NCBI GenBank assembly: GCA_002682825.1
Contig: NOKP01000003.1
Coordinates: forward strand, 930,001-994,000
DNA from: Neonectria sp. B-13
Taxonomy: Eukaryota; Ascomycota; Sordariomycetes; Hypocreales; Nectriaceae
DNA: 64,000 nucleotides
Direction of reading: 5' to 3'
This document shows, piece by piece, positions 35,089 to 45,300 of the stretch; within the stretch, counting starts at the first letter, position 1, and the number at the start of each line of letters is the position of its first letter. Position numbers and translations under genes: made by a program. The notes under the pieces were generated by a model, which had not been told where the DNA came from, did not search any database, and saw only the letters and a list, made by a program, of their open reading frames with translations.

Positions 35089-35474
35089 TGTTGTTTGAAC
35101 GCACAATTCAGTGTAAAAACACCACCTATGAGAATGCTGTCCTAGGAAGCTCGGATTGAGAGGGAAGAAACAGTGGTAGTGCAAGCCCAAGGAATGCTGG
35201 GAGGATGATTTATAGACTCTAAGAATGATGGAAAAAAAAGAAGGAAATCAGTAGTAGTAAAGGATAGTAATGAATGTTAAAGTTGATTACAGTAGCAGCC
35301 AATATTACAGTAATAATTGAGACAACGGAAGGACAGCTTAACAAGGGATAAAATTGATGAAGAGGAAAAGAGATGAGCCCGGCAATAAGTGGCAGTCTCA
35401 GTCCCTTAATTAGGTGCAGGTAATTGGAGCTATCCTGGTGAGCATTAAAGACCAATTGCGTAAATCCTCTAAAA
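35089..35474 (+). repeat. Left LTR (~386 bp) of the copia-type relic
   Basis: Aligns end to end with 40368-40766: shared GAACGC, TTCAGTGTAAA, AAGAGGGAAGAAACAG-like, GTAATGAATGT and CAATTGGAGCT blocks. Confidence 0.8.
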
Positions 35475-36068
35475 CACTATATAATGTACTTTATGTCTCG
35501 GTTGGTGAAATGTCTAGTTACTTCTTTAGCCTTTCAATCGACGAATTCAATATCTATTTGTATTAACCTTTATCACCGCTTCATTTATAAAGCCTTGCAT
35601 AACCATCAGAATTTACAAAAGAAATCCTCAAACTACTATAAAAAGACAAGATGCCTTACCATGTATATAATGTGATAGTGCTGATTGACACATTGGAGTT
35701 AATGCCGTAGGACCTTAGCTATCAGATTTCACTACTTAAAGGTCTAGGTCTGCCAGTCTTGTGGCAGGGCATGTCTTTTTCCTTCATAACATTTTAATAC
35801 ACCTTCTATTAAAACCTCTTATCTTGACCAAGCTTTCGCAGCAGCTCTTGCTGTTACTCTTCTATTTTAACCAGACTGGTGCATTCAGATGCACGGTGTT
35901 TAGTGCCCTGAAGTAATATCATATTTATCCCTTTGCTAGTTTTAGCTCAATTCGTGATTTACCTCTCCCTTCAATCTCTGGCTGCAACAGCCCAAGTTGC
36001 AGTGTGGTTTCCACTGGGTGTGCCACCAACAGAATAACCTTCGGTCTCGTCAACTCATTAAGAAAGTG
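35475..36068. other. Leader region of the copia-type relic, no gene
   Basis: Non-coding sequence between the left LTR and the first inserted DNA element. The primer-binding site cannot be identified with confidence. Confidence 0.5.
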
Positions 36069-37273
36069 TCACGTTATTTGCTAGAGTCGTGTACAAGAAG
36101 GTTCAGTCCGCTGGATATACCGGCGGCCGGCATAGCCTAAAAGGGCTGTTGTTATCATGCACCCTTTTGCCACCTTTTTCCTCCTTCATTAACACAACGG
36201 TCTCAATGCCTTGAGGCAAGGAATTATCACCATAATTACGATCCGGAATCTGTGAGCTTCGAAGACTTGGCTGCGGGCCTGCCCAGACTAAAAGAGCTCA
36301 TCCCGAAATCCCTCTAACTACGATTAACAAGAACTTCTATCGTGAAACCCAGCTAGATAAAACTAACAGTCGGCCCCGCTCAGAGCGGCCTCGAGCGATC
36401 ACTGAAGAGCAACGCGATTTTATCTACGATACGGTTACTAATACAACCCTTGATATCACCAATTGAGAGTTGCTGGATGAGATGATACCATTCTCAGAAA
36501 ACGTGCTCTTCAGTCGATCCTGCGTGAATGAGGTCGGCAGAAATGGCTCTAAAGAACGCGGCCCATTTTGATCATTCGGTATGCTGATCTACGGCTACAG
36601 TGGGTACAGCGTTATGAACACATTGATTGGAAGCGTGTGAGATAGAGCGATGAGTGCATGGTTGTGCGAGGTTAAGATGCCCGGCCTAAATTGACGTGCT
36701 TGAGACCCCGTAAGCAACTTTAAGCAATGGATTTCGAGCGGGTTAAGAGGCAAGAAGAGTTCAGCCGATGTTTTGGGCTACCTTTGGCGATAGCAATCCT
36801 CCGCTTGATAGCACGGGGCTCATGGCGTTGAACGGGAGTGTTGACTGTCAGCACATTATTGATTTGTACAACGCGATTTACCTGATTTCCTTGCTCCTGA
36901 TGATATCTTCATATTTGACAATGCTTCCTCACACACAGCCCATCTCGTCAGACGTCTTGTGCAGCGGCTGAGGGTCACAGTCATGATCTGGCCACCCTAT
37001 TCACCAGGCTTCAATCCAATTGAGGACTTGTGGGTGTGGATGAAAGCCGAGATCGATCGTCTTCATCCGGAGCTTGAGACCACACCCGATATGGAAAAGA
37101 CTCTATCCCAGCTTGTAGCAGCAGCAAAAGAAGCTTGGCATGCTGTTGATGAAGCAGTTTTGAAGAACCTGATACAATGCCTCATAGAGTAGCTGCAGTC
37201 ATAGAAGCCGGGGTTTGATATACAAAATACGAAGGAATGTTGATGTTAATAACTTATGATACTTAAAACAGTA
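36069..37273 (+). mobile_element. Tc1-like DNA transposon relic
   Basis: The left terminus TCACGTTATTTGCTAGAGT (36069-36087) matches the terminal repeat of the neighbouring cargo element in 17 of 19 positions. A degraded DDE transposase follows. I find no matching right terminus before 37274, where the left end of the next element begins, so the right end seems lost. Confidence 0.65.
36290..37192 (+). pseudogene. Tc1/mariner-type transposase remnant
   Basis: Several in-frame stops and frame changes. Readable pieces: an N-terminal helix-turn-helix region with RAITEEQRDFIYD; a region around DECMVVRG where the family has its first catalytic Asp; FDNASSHTAHLVRRL (second Asp); and WPPYSPGFNPIEDLWVWMK (third acidic residue, here Glu) leading to a stop at 37190-37192. 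The intact C-terminal piece is about 75 residues. No function expected. Confidence 0.85.
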
Positions 37274-37292
37274 TCACGTTACTTGCTACAGT
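37274..37292 (+). repeat. Left terminal inverted repeat of the cargo element
   Basis: TCACGTTACTTGCTACAGT, exact complement of 38506-38524. Confidence 0.85.
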
Positions 37293-37654
37293 GGATGCTG
37301 GGAAATTTCATATATTTAGGTTTGGATTTCGTCAAAGAGTGAGCGGGGGAACGGTCTCATTTTATGTTCAGCTGAGCCTCTGTACTGGCCGTATCCGGCG
37401 TGTGCAGCTTAGGTCTAGCTTATCGTAAGCTTCTTTTGGCCCGATGTTCCGAGCCTAGGAACTCGGTCTCCGTGCCCAGCCGAGCGTAACTTCCCTTGGT
37501 CCGTAGGCTCTAGAGCTTAGATAACTGATAACTTATCAGTCAGTCTCCACGTGACTATTATCCTCATTTCGCGACACTTCCCCCAGTGGAACAACCTATC
37601 TCTCGGAGAAACGAATCGGTTATGGACCTATCCTAATCTACGTGTTCAATCAGT

Positions 37655-38436
37655 ATGACGGAAGCGTCACTTACCCAAGATGCGCTTTCCTCGGAAGATC
37701 GCACGCTCAAAAATGTAAGTTGAGCTTTGTTCATACTTTGTTATTTTTCGTTGTTGTGATGGTAACCGGGTGAGTGAATGGTGAGGAGTGCAATATTGGA
37801 TGAAAACGCAAGGGAATCTAGATAAGCACAGCAACACAGAGGGGAGCTCAGAGAATATCAATTAAGCTTTGCTTTGCGTGTCACTTTGCTAACTTCTCTT
37901 CTTCCTAGCCTCCTGCGAAAGGTCCTGGGCCGGCCCGGGACCCCCCATGCATCGGCTGTGTTCGTGCGGCAATTGCTGGGAAGGGTGATCGAGGGCGCTG
38001 TTTTGAGAGTGGCAGTAGTCGCTCTCTGCGATGCTTCTCGTGCAAGGCGACCAGTCACACATGCCGCCCTTGGTATGCTCCTTTTCTCTGTGTTGAGCTT
38101 TGGATCTAATGTGCGTTTTCTCCCTCAGCCCTGGCGTCATGATCCCGATTGCCAGGCGTCTCTTATTGGCCCTTGAGGACGACCACAAGAAGGTTCATAC
38201 ACGCTCGTCTCCCCTCATTCTAACGCTTGGTTCTGACTTCTGCGCAGATGTATGAACGGTGCCGCTTGGCCCTGCGATTGCAACTTGAGCTTCTGGCAGA
38301 GGAAAACTCCGTCTACGAAGGCGTTGAGGCAGTCCCCGGTGCGGCTCCTCCGCCCTCAGCGGAGGATGGGGAAGATGATGCAGCACGCCGCCTCCGGGCG
38401 AAACGCCTCATCAAGGAAGGCATTGACCTTCTGTGA
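37655..38436 (+). CDS. Small cysteine-motif protein carried inside the inverted-repeat element, unknown function
   Basis: Proposed exons are 37655-37714, 37909-38072, 38129-38192 and 38248-38436. Introns are 194, 56 and 55 bp with donors GTAAGT, GTATGC, GTTCAT and TAG/CAG acceptors. The phases join to 158 aa ending GIDLL. Exon 2 codes for PPCIGC then later RCFSCKATSHTC: two CxxC pairs plus further Cys/His, a possible zinc-binding module. Exon 4 is helical and charged (MYERCRLALRLQLELLAEE, later EDGEDDAARRLRAKR). The frame is kept across three introns with no stop, which argues for a functional or recently functional gene rather than noise. I do not recognise the family. The third donor is weak, so the exon 3/4 junction is the least certain. 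Confidence 0.55.
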
Positions 38437-38505
38437 GAGGTGGTAATGTTGTATAAGAGGTGTTTAAGGCGTTCGGGCACAATTTATGGAATTTCCTATG
38501 TATCT

Positions 38506-38524
38506 ACTGTAGCAAGTAACGTGA
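38506..38524 (-). repeat. Right terminal inverted repeat of the cargo element
   Basis: Reverse complement of 37274-37292. It begins 70 bp after the stop codon of the carried gene. Confidence 0.85.
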
Positions 38525-38539
38525 CAGAAGGCCACCTTT

Positions 38540-39595
38540 TTCCACTTCCTCCACGAAGAACCCTGCTCCTACTTGGCCGCTGAACTTGAACACGCCACTA
38601 AAATCGCATTCCTCGATTCACCGCCTCAAGACAACGATTACGTGGCCTCTAGTCCATCCTCGTCGACACCATCTCGACCGCAAACTCTACAGATAGTTGG
38701 GGCCTTGAGGTTGTCTCTGTCGCATTAGAAGATCACAGCGACCTTCCTCACCACCGATCTGATTGAACCATCGACAACATCGACACACCTCTTGCATTCA
38801 TTCCAGACGAACAAAATAACAACGGACTCATTCAAGACATTTCAAACCTGCAGAAGGAAGACTCACCTCTGCCCTCTCTCTCATCCTTTCGACCAATCCC
38901 AGCTATTAAGGTATCTGCAACCCGTCAGGTGGATCTTGGAAGACACGACTGGAGACTTGGGAAGCCATTTCAGCATCTCGAAACTCGAGTCAACGAACCA
39001 ATGGGTCAGTTGGAACAAAGAGATGCACGACAATCTAGCCATGGCCGGATACGGGGACCTGCTCGGGCGTAAATGGCGTTCGCCACTCGAGAATAAGCTT
39101 GGCTTACAAAGCAAGAACGAGCCAGCGGAGCCATCAAGAGCCGTCTCGGACTTAACGCCCGAGAGCACGTTAAAGATATCGACAGTTAAGGAACTATTTA
39201 ACCGCATTGGCATCCGCTTCAAGCCGAGAGCAGGTGCCATCTTCCAAGAATTGGCCTATCGGTATAACAATCTCACCCTTGAAGCCTGCATGAACGTCAA
39301 GGACTTTGCTAAGAATCTTCGAGAAGCACGAACAGACTTCTCACAACTTGATGACACATGTAAAATTGGGGAACCCCAATTTGTTAACAAATTCCTCACC
39401 GTCTTGGTCCTTCCTTCAACATCTTCCTAACCGCCTTTAATCAGAACCACAACCTCCTTCCTGAACGAAACGATTCAGGAATCATTACAAAGGAAGCTGT
39501 CACGTTTGAAACAGCACTTTTTGCTGGTCAGAAAGAGAAACTTGCAGCCAAACAACGCGAAATTCCATCACCACTCGTCGCTCCACCGAGCTGAC
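38540..39595 (+). pseudogene. Copia-type gag fragment
   Basis: Readable in at least two frames. Typical gag pieces of fungal copia elements occur: ISKLESTNQWVSWNKEMHDN, AMAGYGDLLG, then ACMNVKDFAKNLREARTDF and QLDDTCKIGEPQFVNKFL. After a frame change near 39405 the expected continuation (FNIFLTAFNQNHNLLPER) appears and ends at a stop near 39595. An upstream frame change lies near 38910. No zinc knuckle, protease or polymerase follows. Confidence 0.8.
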
Positions 39596-40367
39596 CTACT
39601 GTGTGAGCGGCTTCGCATTACCCGAGTTAATGCTAGTAGGCACATCGGTAATTAGCTGGGCCTACTTAAAGGACCGGGAAGGCCACTTATTGGCCGGCAT
39701 CCTCTTTCCCTTCGTCAATTTTATCACTTGTTTTAGGTTGTCATTTTCTTGTCTTATACCTTATGATCAAGCTAGCTACTACAGCGGCTAATCTTCACCT
39801 CTGAAAGTAATCCTTGGTGTTACTTATTCTTTTCAAGTTTGATCACTTAATGATCACTGGAAGAGAACCCCCCCCCTTCTATGGCCTGCACAATTGCTGT
39901 TTCTTTTCTCTTGGCTTCCCCATTTCAAGACGGATTTTTCCCTTCGTCATGTCATTACATTCAAGTGTGTAACCACCAACAAAATATACTGTAATGCTCG
40001 CGTAAAGCATGCGGGTCCTGGCATAGGGTGCTTTATAATGCATCTCATAGGCGACTTTAATACTTTATTCAGTAGGTAATTTGGTAGAGTGTAGGTTCAT
40101 GTTGATCTATTGTGATTTGGTGGTATATTAACTCTTTCCCCAACTTACTGAGTTTTCACAGTGCATTGTTCAGTCAGTCCCCACTGGGTAGTCTGTCTTT
40201 CAAGTTCAATCACATTATTTCTTTATTCTCGTATTTTAACTGCTAAAGCGGCGCTTAGACTTACTCAATGGACGCCACGCATGAGCAAGTTTGCTCATAC
40301 GCGCTTACGATAAAGCATTGTTAATGGATGTGTTAACGCAACATGAAGGATATATTGTCGAGTGGTT
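39596..40367. other. Remainder of the copia-type relic interior, no gene
   Basis: No recognisable pol sequence between gag and the right LTR. The expected ~3 kb of pol is missing. Confidence 0.6.
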
Positions 40368-40766
40368 TGTTGGTGGAACGCGCACTTCAGTGTAAAGATA
40401 CCACCCAGGAAAATGCTGCCCTAGCTGAGCCGGATTAAGAGGGAAGAAACAGCAAGTGCGCAAGCCCGAGGGCTGCTAGGAGAACAATTTCAAGATCCCA
40501 AGAATAATCAGAAGAAGATGATTCAGTAGTAGTCAAAGATGGTAATGAATGTAATAACTAGCTGCTATAGCCACTGATATCATAGTAATAAGTAAGATAA
40601 AGGAAACATAGCCTAAACAAGCGATACAATTCATGAAGAGAAAAGAGATGTCCCAGCCAATAAGTCGCTGTCTCGGTCACTTGAGTAGGTGAGTCCCTTA
40701 AGTAGGTACAGTCAATTGGAGCTGCTCTTGCTAGCATTACACACCAAGTGCATAAATCCCCCAACA
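40368..40766 (+). repeat. Right LTR (~399 bp) of the copia-type relic
   Basis: TGTTGG...CCAACA ends. It pairs with 35089-35474 and lies 237 bp beyond the NRPS stop codon. Confidence 0.8.
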
Positions 40767-41003
40767 CAGTGGCTTACTCCAATACTATGTTTAGAGGGAA
40801 CAGCATTGATCAGAAAATCTCTTCACAGGATTTCGGTGAGAGGCAAATTGTCATGGCAGTAGAATGTTGATGCCAACGGATGTGTTTAACATGAAGTAGC
40901 ACTATGTAAGTGAATATAAAGAGCAGACATGAATCTGGGTGTGTAAGTTGTAATTAAAGCTGAAGCCATTCTAAAGAATAAGAAAACATGAATGAAAACG
41001 GAG
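40767..41003. other. 3' flank of the NRPS gene
   Basis: Short non-coding stretch between the NRPS stop codon (41004-41006) and the LTR. It presumably contains the NRPS 3' UTR and polyadenylation site, but none is clearly identifiable. Confidence 0.5.
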
Positions 41004-42330
41004 CTACACCCTCAAATCAATGCCATTCAGGCATGATTGCAAGGGAGCATCCAAGCAACTAACTAGCCGGTTCATGATGGCAAAGAGGCAATCAATCATC
41101 TTCTCTCCCGTCTCCGCGGACAAGATGGCTGTATTGCCGGCGAGTTTGAAATGGAGACAATCAACTTGAGGAAAAGATACCATACTCAAGGCTTGCGGTA
41201 TGGTGGCCTCGTTTGTGAAGAACTCAACTCGGGCTGAGACGTCTGAGAAGCCAAACTCGGGATGCTCCTCGATGTTCTGGTGTTGAATGATGGTGTCGAA
41301 CATTGAGTCAGCTGGCCAATCCGTGCAGTTGTCTATGATGTCTCTGAATCCCATCGAATCTGATTCTCCGAGACACAGGAATTGATCTTGGACGGCGAGA
41401 AGCAATTCAGTAGGTGTTCGAACGTTGGCCAGATTGACTCGCACAGGAACGGCGTTGAGGGTTGGTCCAAGGATCTCCTCGATGCCTTCAATGGCGGAAT
41501 TGCGACCGGAAACCGTGTGACCATAGACAATGTCCTGTGTGTTAGTGATGTGCGACATCAGTATAGCCCATGCGGCACTGATGAGAGTTGCATTCGTCGT
41601 ACTTCCGGGAAGTGGCACCTTGGGCCTGTCTACTTCAACCATCACGCGCTTCGGCGAAGAGTCGGGAATAGTGCCTTGCGAGAGAACCCTGGATTCAAGT
41701 TTGGTGAGAGACGACCCTTGCAAGATGTTTCTCCAGTACTCCATTGCCTTGGGCCGTTGGCGAGCTGCATGAGCGAGGAAAGCTTGGTATCCTGGTACAG
41801 CCGGCATCTCAATCTTGTTGTAGAAATTCAGGAGCGACCGCAAGATATTGGGGTAACTGAGACCGTCATACTGAGCATGGGAAAGGCGCAAGATTAGTCG
41901 GACGCCTTTCTCCTTGTGTCTAAGAAGCACAAATTCGACTGGTGGTTCGTTGGGCGTAAGGTAACCCAGCTCCTTGAGACAAAAGTTGTTCGAGGCCTTG
42001 ACGAGATCCTCATCCACATCTATCACGCGAACGGGCAGGTCAAGATGGTGAGGAATGACTATCCAATGCTTTCCTAAAAGTGATGGGAAACTCGCACGGA
42101 GAATAGGATACCTCTCCAGCGTCGCGGCGCAACTTGCCTTGAAGCGCGGGATGTCCAAGTCCACTCCGAGGTTGAGCAAGAAGTAGTTGGCGAACTGTCC
42201 GCTGTTGATAGCATCAAGAATGCCAGTCGCTTGAGCGTTGGTAACTGGGAGGATGTCGGCTATTGCTCCAGCATGCATGTCAATCTTGGTGGAAGAGTCA
42301 ATCTCGTGGAGGAGCGCTGCCTTGGTGGCG
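41004..42330 (-). other. NRPS terminal condensation-like domain
   Basis: About 440 residues after T6, starting near ADILPVTNAQATGIL. Its active-site motif is SHAQYDG (His codon 41877-41879, Asp codon 41865-41867), followed by YGHTVSGRN and a C-terminal SCLNGIDLRV. In fungal NRPSs a C domain in this position, without a thioesterase, usually performs macrocyclisation and release. That assignment comes from family knowledge, not from this sequence alone. Confidence 0.85.
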
Positions 42331-45300
42331 GGATCGATGAGTTCGATCTCTTCGACATCCTCTTTGATCTCTGTGACCGTGGTTGGCAGACGGGCCAAGT
42401 CTTCGAGACTGTCACGTCGGAAGACATCTGCCACCGCGAGATTAATGCCGACCTTTCGAGCCTCTCCGACGACTCCCATTGCCGTAATGGAGTTGCCGCC
42501 GAGCTGGAAGAAACTGTCATCTAGGCCAATTTTTGAGCGGTCGATGTTTAGAACCTGACTCCAGATCCTCTGCATCTGTCGTTCTGTTTCTGATCTGGGT
42601 GGTCGGACAACTGCTCGCTTAAAAATCCGCGTCTGGATGGTTTCTGCAAGAGCCTGACGGTCAACCTTTCCATCGGTGTTGACCGGCAGTTTCTCTAGGA
42701 CCATTATATTCTGCGGGATCATATAAGACGGCAGTTGAGTCCGCAACATGGTAAACAGCTGGTCTCGGATCTTCTGGCTCATTTCCTGTTGCATTGGCTG
42801 GCTACTGAGTGAAGTTGATGGTCGGCCTTGGTGATCGTGGGGGAATCTGAACAGCGACCTGCTCTCCCCATTCAATGGTTGGTGATGGTGGAAGACGGCG
42901 TCTAGACCACCGCGCTGAGAATGCTGTCGAGCGCAGCTGAGTTCAACGCGGTAACCTGCCTGGTTGGCGATCTCTTCCAAATCGGTAGCAGAAAGCGAAA
43001 GGCAGTTTTGGGCCCTTTGGCGGACAGAGAAAAGCCAGTCCCGGTTGTTAGAAGACTTGTCTGCTGCGCTGAGTGAATCCACAGCATGCCGCTCAACGAT
43101 GAACTTTCGGTTGGGAATGTTGCTGACTGCAACAACTAGTGAAGGAGAGGTTGCTGTATCTTGCAAAAGCTGCAATAAGGACTGACGATTCAGTCTACAG
43201 TCCACGAAGTTGATCCAGTTGTCATGGCCGACATCGTAAATACGCTGCTGCGAGCCTCGATTCTTGATATGCAAGACAACAGCATACCGATAACAGCTCA
43301 ACTCGTTGGTGGCCTTCATTCTTTTGGGCAGGATCTCGACGTGTTCAACGGCGTCATATAGTGTGGTCTGTAGAGCCGTAAAGAAGCCCGGGTCAACAAG
43401 CAGTTCGAATCTCGTCACCTCCGTCTCTACACGGCGTCGAATGCTTTTCTTGCTGGCTTTGTCTCCCAAAAGATGGAGTTCCTTGCTGACGAGGAACTCC
43501 CGATGCAACGCCTGAGACTGCACGTCGCGGAAGAAAATCTTCTTGACACCTGAGATCTGAGCAAGGTTTTCAATGACCCTCAGCAGGGACTTTTGGCTGG
43601 GAAAGTCTTGAGCAGCGGAGTTGACAATAACGAGGCTTGGTGACAGCGGGCCCGGTAGTCGTGTAACATCTGCAGCTGTGCCTTTGCGGACATGAACCTT
43701 GCCAGCTAAGGTGGAAATGGAGTTTACCGTCTTCATGACAGAGTCAACGGCTCGTTGGGATCGCTCGAGGCCGACGTAGCTCTCCAGTCCTTTCGTTAGG
43801 TTGAAGAGAATATCGCCAGAGCCAGTGCCGATTTCCAGAACCCTTCCAGCGGGTCCCCCGTCGAGAATCATGTTGATTCCATCATCTAACCACTCTTTCA
43901 TCTCTTCCTTGTCGAGCAAAGCTCCATCATACATGGAGGTCCATGAAAGGGGCCTTAGCTCAGCCGTCTCTGGTTGCATGTCATCGATGAAATCGACCAT
44001 ATCATCTTCACACAGTGCTTCCTCGCTCTCATGTTTATCCTTTTCGTTGTTTCCGTCGCGGATCTGGAGCACATCACTGTGTTCCTCGATCTCACCCACT
44101 GCGACAAAGCTGAAAAGTTGAGCATCTTGGTCGGATTCCTGGTGCAACAAAGTAACGGCGTCCTTTACAAATTCGTGGCTGCGGAGGACATGTTCGACCT
44201 CAGCCAGCTCGATACGGTTGCCTCGGATCTTGATTTGGCCGTCCATTCGACCAAAGCATTCTAGCTGACCATCCAACGGCCGATAGCGGACATAGTCTCC
44301 AGTTCGATAGGCTCTGACGCGCTGGTTTCCTTCGAGACTAATCGAAATGAATCGGTCAACTTCACGCTCAGCGTCCATATATCCTCTTGCCAGGCCATCG
44401 CCAGTTACGACAAGCTCCCCGACTACGCCTAGTGGCACAAGGCGTTGATTTGGATCCATCACATAGGCTCCCGAGTTGGTAATGGATCGACCAATTGGGA
44501 CGCCATTGGTAAAGGTCTCGCTGCTCTTGACGGGATAGACAGTACTTGCGATGGAATTTTCCGTTGGCCCATAGATGTTGACAATTTGGCCCTTTACAAG
44601 CCCTTGGGCTGTGATTGTATCTTGTGGATCAAGTCGGTCACCACTAACGTAGAGGACCTCAAGTTCGCTGATTGTAAGCGGAGAGTCAAGTAGACACTGC
44701 TTGAGTAAAGCTGGTGTAAATAGGGCAACTTGGACCGCGTTTCTGGTAAAGGTCTCGGCTAGGGCGTTGCAGTCCAAGACAGTCATGGTGTCAATGCATA
44801 TCAAGGTGCCACCGTTCAACAGGGTAACACAGACCTCCCAAGTCGAAACGTCGGAGGCAACGTTGGCGATATGGCCTACAACTGGGGCTATAGGGAGATG
44901 CTGAGACATATTGCTGTCTTTTACCAGACGAACTATACCGCGATGTTCAACCATCACTCCCTGGGGCTGGCCTGTGGAATCCGAGGAGAACAGAACGTAG
45001 GCGAGGCTTGTAGGTGAGGGGGCGGAAGGCATCGGCGTATTCTGGGGCTGGTTATCGAGGGTGTCCGAAATGTAGACGAACTCGACATCCAACCCGGTAG
45101 AGGGAGGCGCAACACCATTTCCGACTAAGACGAGTCCGTGGCCCTCCATTGACGATATGAATTTCTCCAGTTGACTCTTGGGGATTTTGACGTCAAAGGG
45201 TAAATAAGCCAGGTTGGCTTTGAGGATGCCCAAGAGGGTAACGACATTTTGACAAGATCGACTAGCGAGCACACCGATCAAGGTTCCGGGAGCAAGGGAG

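Larger units (their letters stand above)
37274..38524. mobile_element. Non-autonomous inverted-repeat element carrying a spliced gene (1.25 kb)
   Basis: The outermost 19 bp are perfect inverted repeats (TCACGTTACTTGCTACAGT at 37274-37292; complement at 38506-38524). Weaker similarity continues inward to ~48 bp on both sides (GGGAAATTTCATA / AGGAAATTCCATA). Flanking dinucleotides are TA on the left and CA on the right, so a target duplication is not proven. It encodes no transposase. It shares its end sequence with the adjacent Tc1-like relic, whose transposase could have moved it. A four-exon gene lies between the ends. Confidence 0.7.
35089..40766 (+). mobile_element. Copia-type LTR retrotransposon relic with internal insertions
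   Basis: Directly repeated LTRs at 35089-35474 and 40368-40766 (TGTTG...; the right one ends CCAACA). The interior has only a gag fragment (about 38540-39595). Protease, integrase and reverse transcriptase are absent. A Tc1-like relic and a cargo-bearing inverted-repeat element occupy 36069-38524. Flanking bases do not show a matching 5-bp duplication, so the outer ends are uncertain or rearranged. LTR divergence is well above that of a recent insertion but is not dominated by RIP as in the AT blocks. Confidence 0.7.

Noticed and set aside
38792..39430. Intact 212-aa host gene
   Set aside because: The content is copia gag (NKEMHDN...EARTDF...KIGEPQFVNKFL) with frame changes at both ends, lying between copia-type LTRs.
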